NCBI GenBank assembly: GCA_002726335.1
Contig: PBSR01000099.1
Span: forward strand, 1 to 19,596
Reading direction: 5' to 3'
Source: Gemmatimonadaceae bacterium
GTDB lineage: Bacteria > Latescibacterota > UBA2968 > UBA8231
Length of the DNA: 19,596 nucleotides
The position numbers and the translations under genes were made by a program. Within the stretch, counting starts at the first letter, position 1, and each line of letters starts with the position of its first letter. The notes beneath the pieces are model-generated. The model ran no database searches. It was not told the origin of the DNA and saw nothing but the letters and a program-made list of their open reading frames with translations. Positions 18,701 to 19,596 of the stretch are shown here, one piece after another.

Positions 18701-19596
18701 GACCCGGTCGGTCGAAGCGCCCGCTTCCAGCCGGGAAGATAAAACCAGGACTCGAGGTCTCGCCGCTCGTCGACCGATGCCGTGGCGCCGATGGCTCCCC
18801 GCGCGGACGGCTCGACCCAGTACCGCTGACGCTCGAAGGGATAGGTCGGCAGCGGTACGCGCGACGGTGCCGCCCCGTGTCGCAGTCCGGCCCAGTCGAG
18901 CTCGAGCCCGCCGGTCCAGAGACGACCGGCCGCACCTAGCATCCGCACTCGGCTGTCCTGCGGGCCGTCCGCCGGATCCAGACCGGGCACGAGCACCCGG
19001 GTGCGATCGCACCGCGGCTGCTTCCGCAGCAGGGTAACCAGACTCCGCCCCGGACCGACTTCGAGAAACAGCGCCCCAGAGAGATCGAGTGCGGCAGCGG
19101 CACCGTCGGCGAACCGAACCGGACGACGCACGTGTGTCACCCAGTACTCGGGGTCGGTCGCCTGGGTCGGCTCGATGCGCCGGCCGGTGACGTTCGAGAT
19201 CCAGGTGCGCCGGGGGGGGTGGAGATCCAGGCCAGCCAGCACCTCGGCAAATGGCCGCAGCATCGGCTCCATGGCCGAGGTGTGGAACGCATGCGAGGTT
19301 GCCAGCAAACGTGCCTCGACGTCGCGCTCGGCCAGTCGGTGTCGCGCCCGCTCGACCGCCTCGGCCGACCCGGCAACCACGCAGCGCTCCGACGCATTGA
19401 TCGCGGCCACCTCGAGACCGTCTTCCATCACCGCGTCCAACTCTGCCTCCGGAAGAGGCACCGCCAGCATGCGCCCACCCGGCAGCTCGCTCATCAGCCG
19501 GGCACGGGCGCACACCGCGCGCAGGGCATGCTCCAGCGAGAACACCTCTGCCACCGTCGCCGCGACGTACTCGCCCAGACTGTGCCCGAGCATCTC
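15736..19596 (-). CDS. Modular type I polyketide synthase, C-terminal part (AT - split KR with embedded MT - ACP), 5' truncated by window edge
   Basis: The reading frame is open to the right edge, so the KS and the start of the AT lie outside; 1286 codons before the stop are visible. Numbered from the Met at 19593, the domains are: AT about 1-200, with GHSLG at the start and HAFH at 101-104; a post-AT linker ending YPFERQRYW at 251-259; the KR structural half about 283-505; the NADPH motif TGGLGGIG at 511-518; a methyltransferase about 580-945; the KR catalytic half about 960-1150; and a carrier domain about 1195-1265 with LGGDS at 1223-1227 (phosphopantetheine Ser1227). HAFH is the family signature for malonyl-CoA. 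No DH or ER is seen. The protein ends in an acidic tail (GDGDEEEGRI). The TGA stop overlaps the TTG start of the next NRPS, so the chain is very probably handed to that protein. Whether the KR is active is doubtful, as described in the findings. Confidence 0.96.
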   Translation of the reverse strand, partial: EMLGHSLGEYVAATVAEVFSLEHALRAVCARARLMSELPGGRMLAVPLPEAELDAVMEDGLEVAAINASERCVVAGSAEAVERARHRLAERDVEARLLATSHAFHTSAMEPMLRPFAEVLAGLDLHPPRRTWISNVTGRRIEPTQATDPEYWVTHVRRPVRFADGAAAALDLSGALFLEVGPGRSLVTLLRKQPRCDRTRVLVPGLDPADGPQDSRVRMLGAAGRLWTGGLELDWAGLRHGAAPSRVPLPTYPFERQRYWVEPSARGAIGATASVDERRDLESWFYLPGWKRALRPTGSTDPVGGPIILLRDQTRDQLGVATSLGARWRQGGRSVVELDIAAGSAGSGRLCRGNAGSYRDALGGLATGSRVIDCSLVGPAGDSEPGDLLHILQLGQALARVGTEIELVVVAEGVEDVTGAETLRPDRAMVRGPLLTLPQEHAELRCRLVDVSTEPSGGLAALVDDLIEEIDRGDERFVAWRTGRRWVPTYESVPLPAPMPAPIREGGVYLITGGLGGIGLILARDLARRHGARLALTGRSAGRLESALGEPENSDDGAARPAAPSFDPMAVDSSVTDARRELCIRGLDDYPGFEQALARFCDSHLLGLLVGCGLAIAEGCVVDRGTFARRLGVVPELERLCDFVLDMLVDDGLAMADGDRVVLTGEATRLGAPSEARRALLESFPDFRGLIELLDHCLSKYPAALTGTIAPISVLYPDGEATLLEQAAARTVAYSTREVYTRAVRDLLVRLAAGAPGRRLRVLEIGVGDGLLAGVTVPALQALEIEYHATDVGGAFVARAKRAAADGGFDCVRTGRLDITQPTGPQGYEEGTFDAVVALDVFHATPQLQETVAAAHRLLAPGGIAAIIETVAAPRWVHLIWGLTEAWWSFRDAELRPRSPLIALDAWVGLFEEAGFERVRGWPDRDAGPADDYGLVIGVRAEDAPADVARSMMPDDLAGVRSALAHQMRTVRAMRRDGAELLLLEADAADMTAMRAAVDATRSRFGRLDGVIHAAGDTRREVVVNPVESTTPAAIDAVCRARVEGTRALAAALDGLPLDFIVLISSNASVLGGLGLSAYAAACRFMDTFAAARARDGDRRWTSTNWDGWPTEEAAGLDSRFRTSIDRYAMTLEESCAAFVRVLGARAPQFIVSAVDLGGRLRQWVARSGAEGRHQVESATTPQHRDPGVAIVAPQTDTERALVRIWEELLGVVPVGVEDVFADLGGDSLLGTQLITRVERLLGCRLPFRSLFEEPTVRLQAARIDALLDRPDTPVSGDGDEEEGRI
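15746..15756 (-). promoter_or_regulatory. Strong Shine-Dalgarno for the glycine-module NRPS, within the PKS 3' end
   Basis: On the minus strand this reads GAGGAGGAGGG and ends 6 nt before the TTG at 15739. It encodes part of the acidic PKS tail. Its position decides the NRPS start: the upstream in-frame ATG at 15868 would add 43 residues of low-complexity, Arg/Ala-rich sequence before the docking domain and would overlap the PKS by 130 bp. The TTG forms a TTGA overlap with the PKS stop (15736-15739), the usual layout for translational coupling. Confidence 0.85.
16760..17860 (-). other. SAM-dependent methyltransferase domain inserted inside the PKS ketoreductase
   Basis: The SAM-binding motif I reads VLEIGVGDG at residues 761-769 (numbered from Met at 19593), followed by an acidic residue after the next strand (ATD, 788-790). 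The segment DVFHAT at 839-844 and the later GLTEAWW/RPRSPL block match the consensus of PKS-embedded methyltransferases; the His in the HAT motif is the position used as catalytic base in such domains. A helical N-terminal cap (about 580-740) precedes the Rossmann core. The domain interrupts the KR: the beta strand ending LALTGRS (531-538) lies before it, and the strand with GAELLLLEADAADM (977-990) after it. The sequence alone does not say whether it methylates the alpha carbon or a beta oxygen. Confidence 0.88.
18990..19596 (-). other. Acyltransferase (AT) domain of the PKS, partial, predicted malonyl-CoA specific
   Basis: The visible part begins at the nucleophile elbow GHSLGEY (active-site Ser5, numbered from Met at 19593). 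The RARLM stretch at 30-34 holds the conserved AT arginine, and HAFH lies at 101-104. In cis-AT PKSs HAFH goes with malonyl-CoA, while YASH goes with methylmalonyl-CoA. The N-terminal third of the domain lies beyond the window. An alternative small extender unit cannot be excluded without the missing part. Confidence 0.9.

Overview
The window is a slice through the middle of a large hybrid polyketide/nonribosomal peptide (PKS-NRPS) biosynthetic gene cluster. All genes lie on the minus strand, so transcription runs from the right edge to the left. The DNA is very GC-rich by eye and nearly all coding. The C-terminal part of a PKS carries a methyltransferase inside its ketoreductase, and the next NRPS starts with a TubC-type docking domain. 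This style is typical of secondary-metabolite-rich GC-rich bacteria such as Myxococcota, Acidobacteriota or 'Entotheonella'-like symbionts. The sequence alone does not fix the phylum.

Layout in transcription order: (1) 19596-15736, the 3' part of a modular PKS (AT, KR split by a methyltransferase, carrier protein), with its 5' part off the right edge. (2) 15739-12281, a one-module NRPS (TubC-like docking, C, A, T) whose specificity code reads glycine; it overlaps the PKS stop by 4 bases and has a strong Shine-Dalgarno. (3) 12252-11021, a family-1 glycosyltransferase broken by a frameshift and an in-frame TGA. (4) 11001-9778, a cupin/JmjC-type Fe(II)/2-oxoglutarate hydroxylase resembling the asparaginyl hydroxylase FIH. 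(5) 9746-1, a giant NRPS running off the left edge, with domain order C-A-T-C-A-T-E-C-A(partial). I scanned its frame for stop codons over the whole stretch and found none.

Inferred assembly: an upstream polyketide chain is extended by malonyl-CoA and methylated. The keto group may stay unreduced, because two of the four KR catalytic residues are substituted. The chain then passes to a glycine module through the docking domain, and next to two modules with identical, valine-like specificity codes. The second of these is epimerised to D, and a D-accepting condensation domain leads to a further residue whose A domain is cut by the window edge. The FIH-like oxygenase probably hydroxylates a residue, and the glycosyltransferase would once have added a sugar. 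No RNA genes, mobile elements, CRISPR arrays, promoters or terminators are evident. The gene-free stretches between the reconstructed genes are all under 40 bp.
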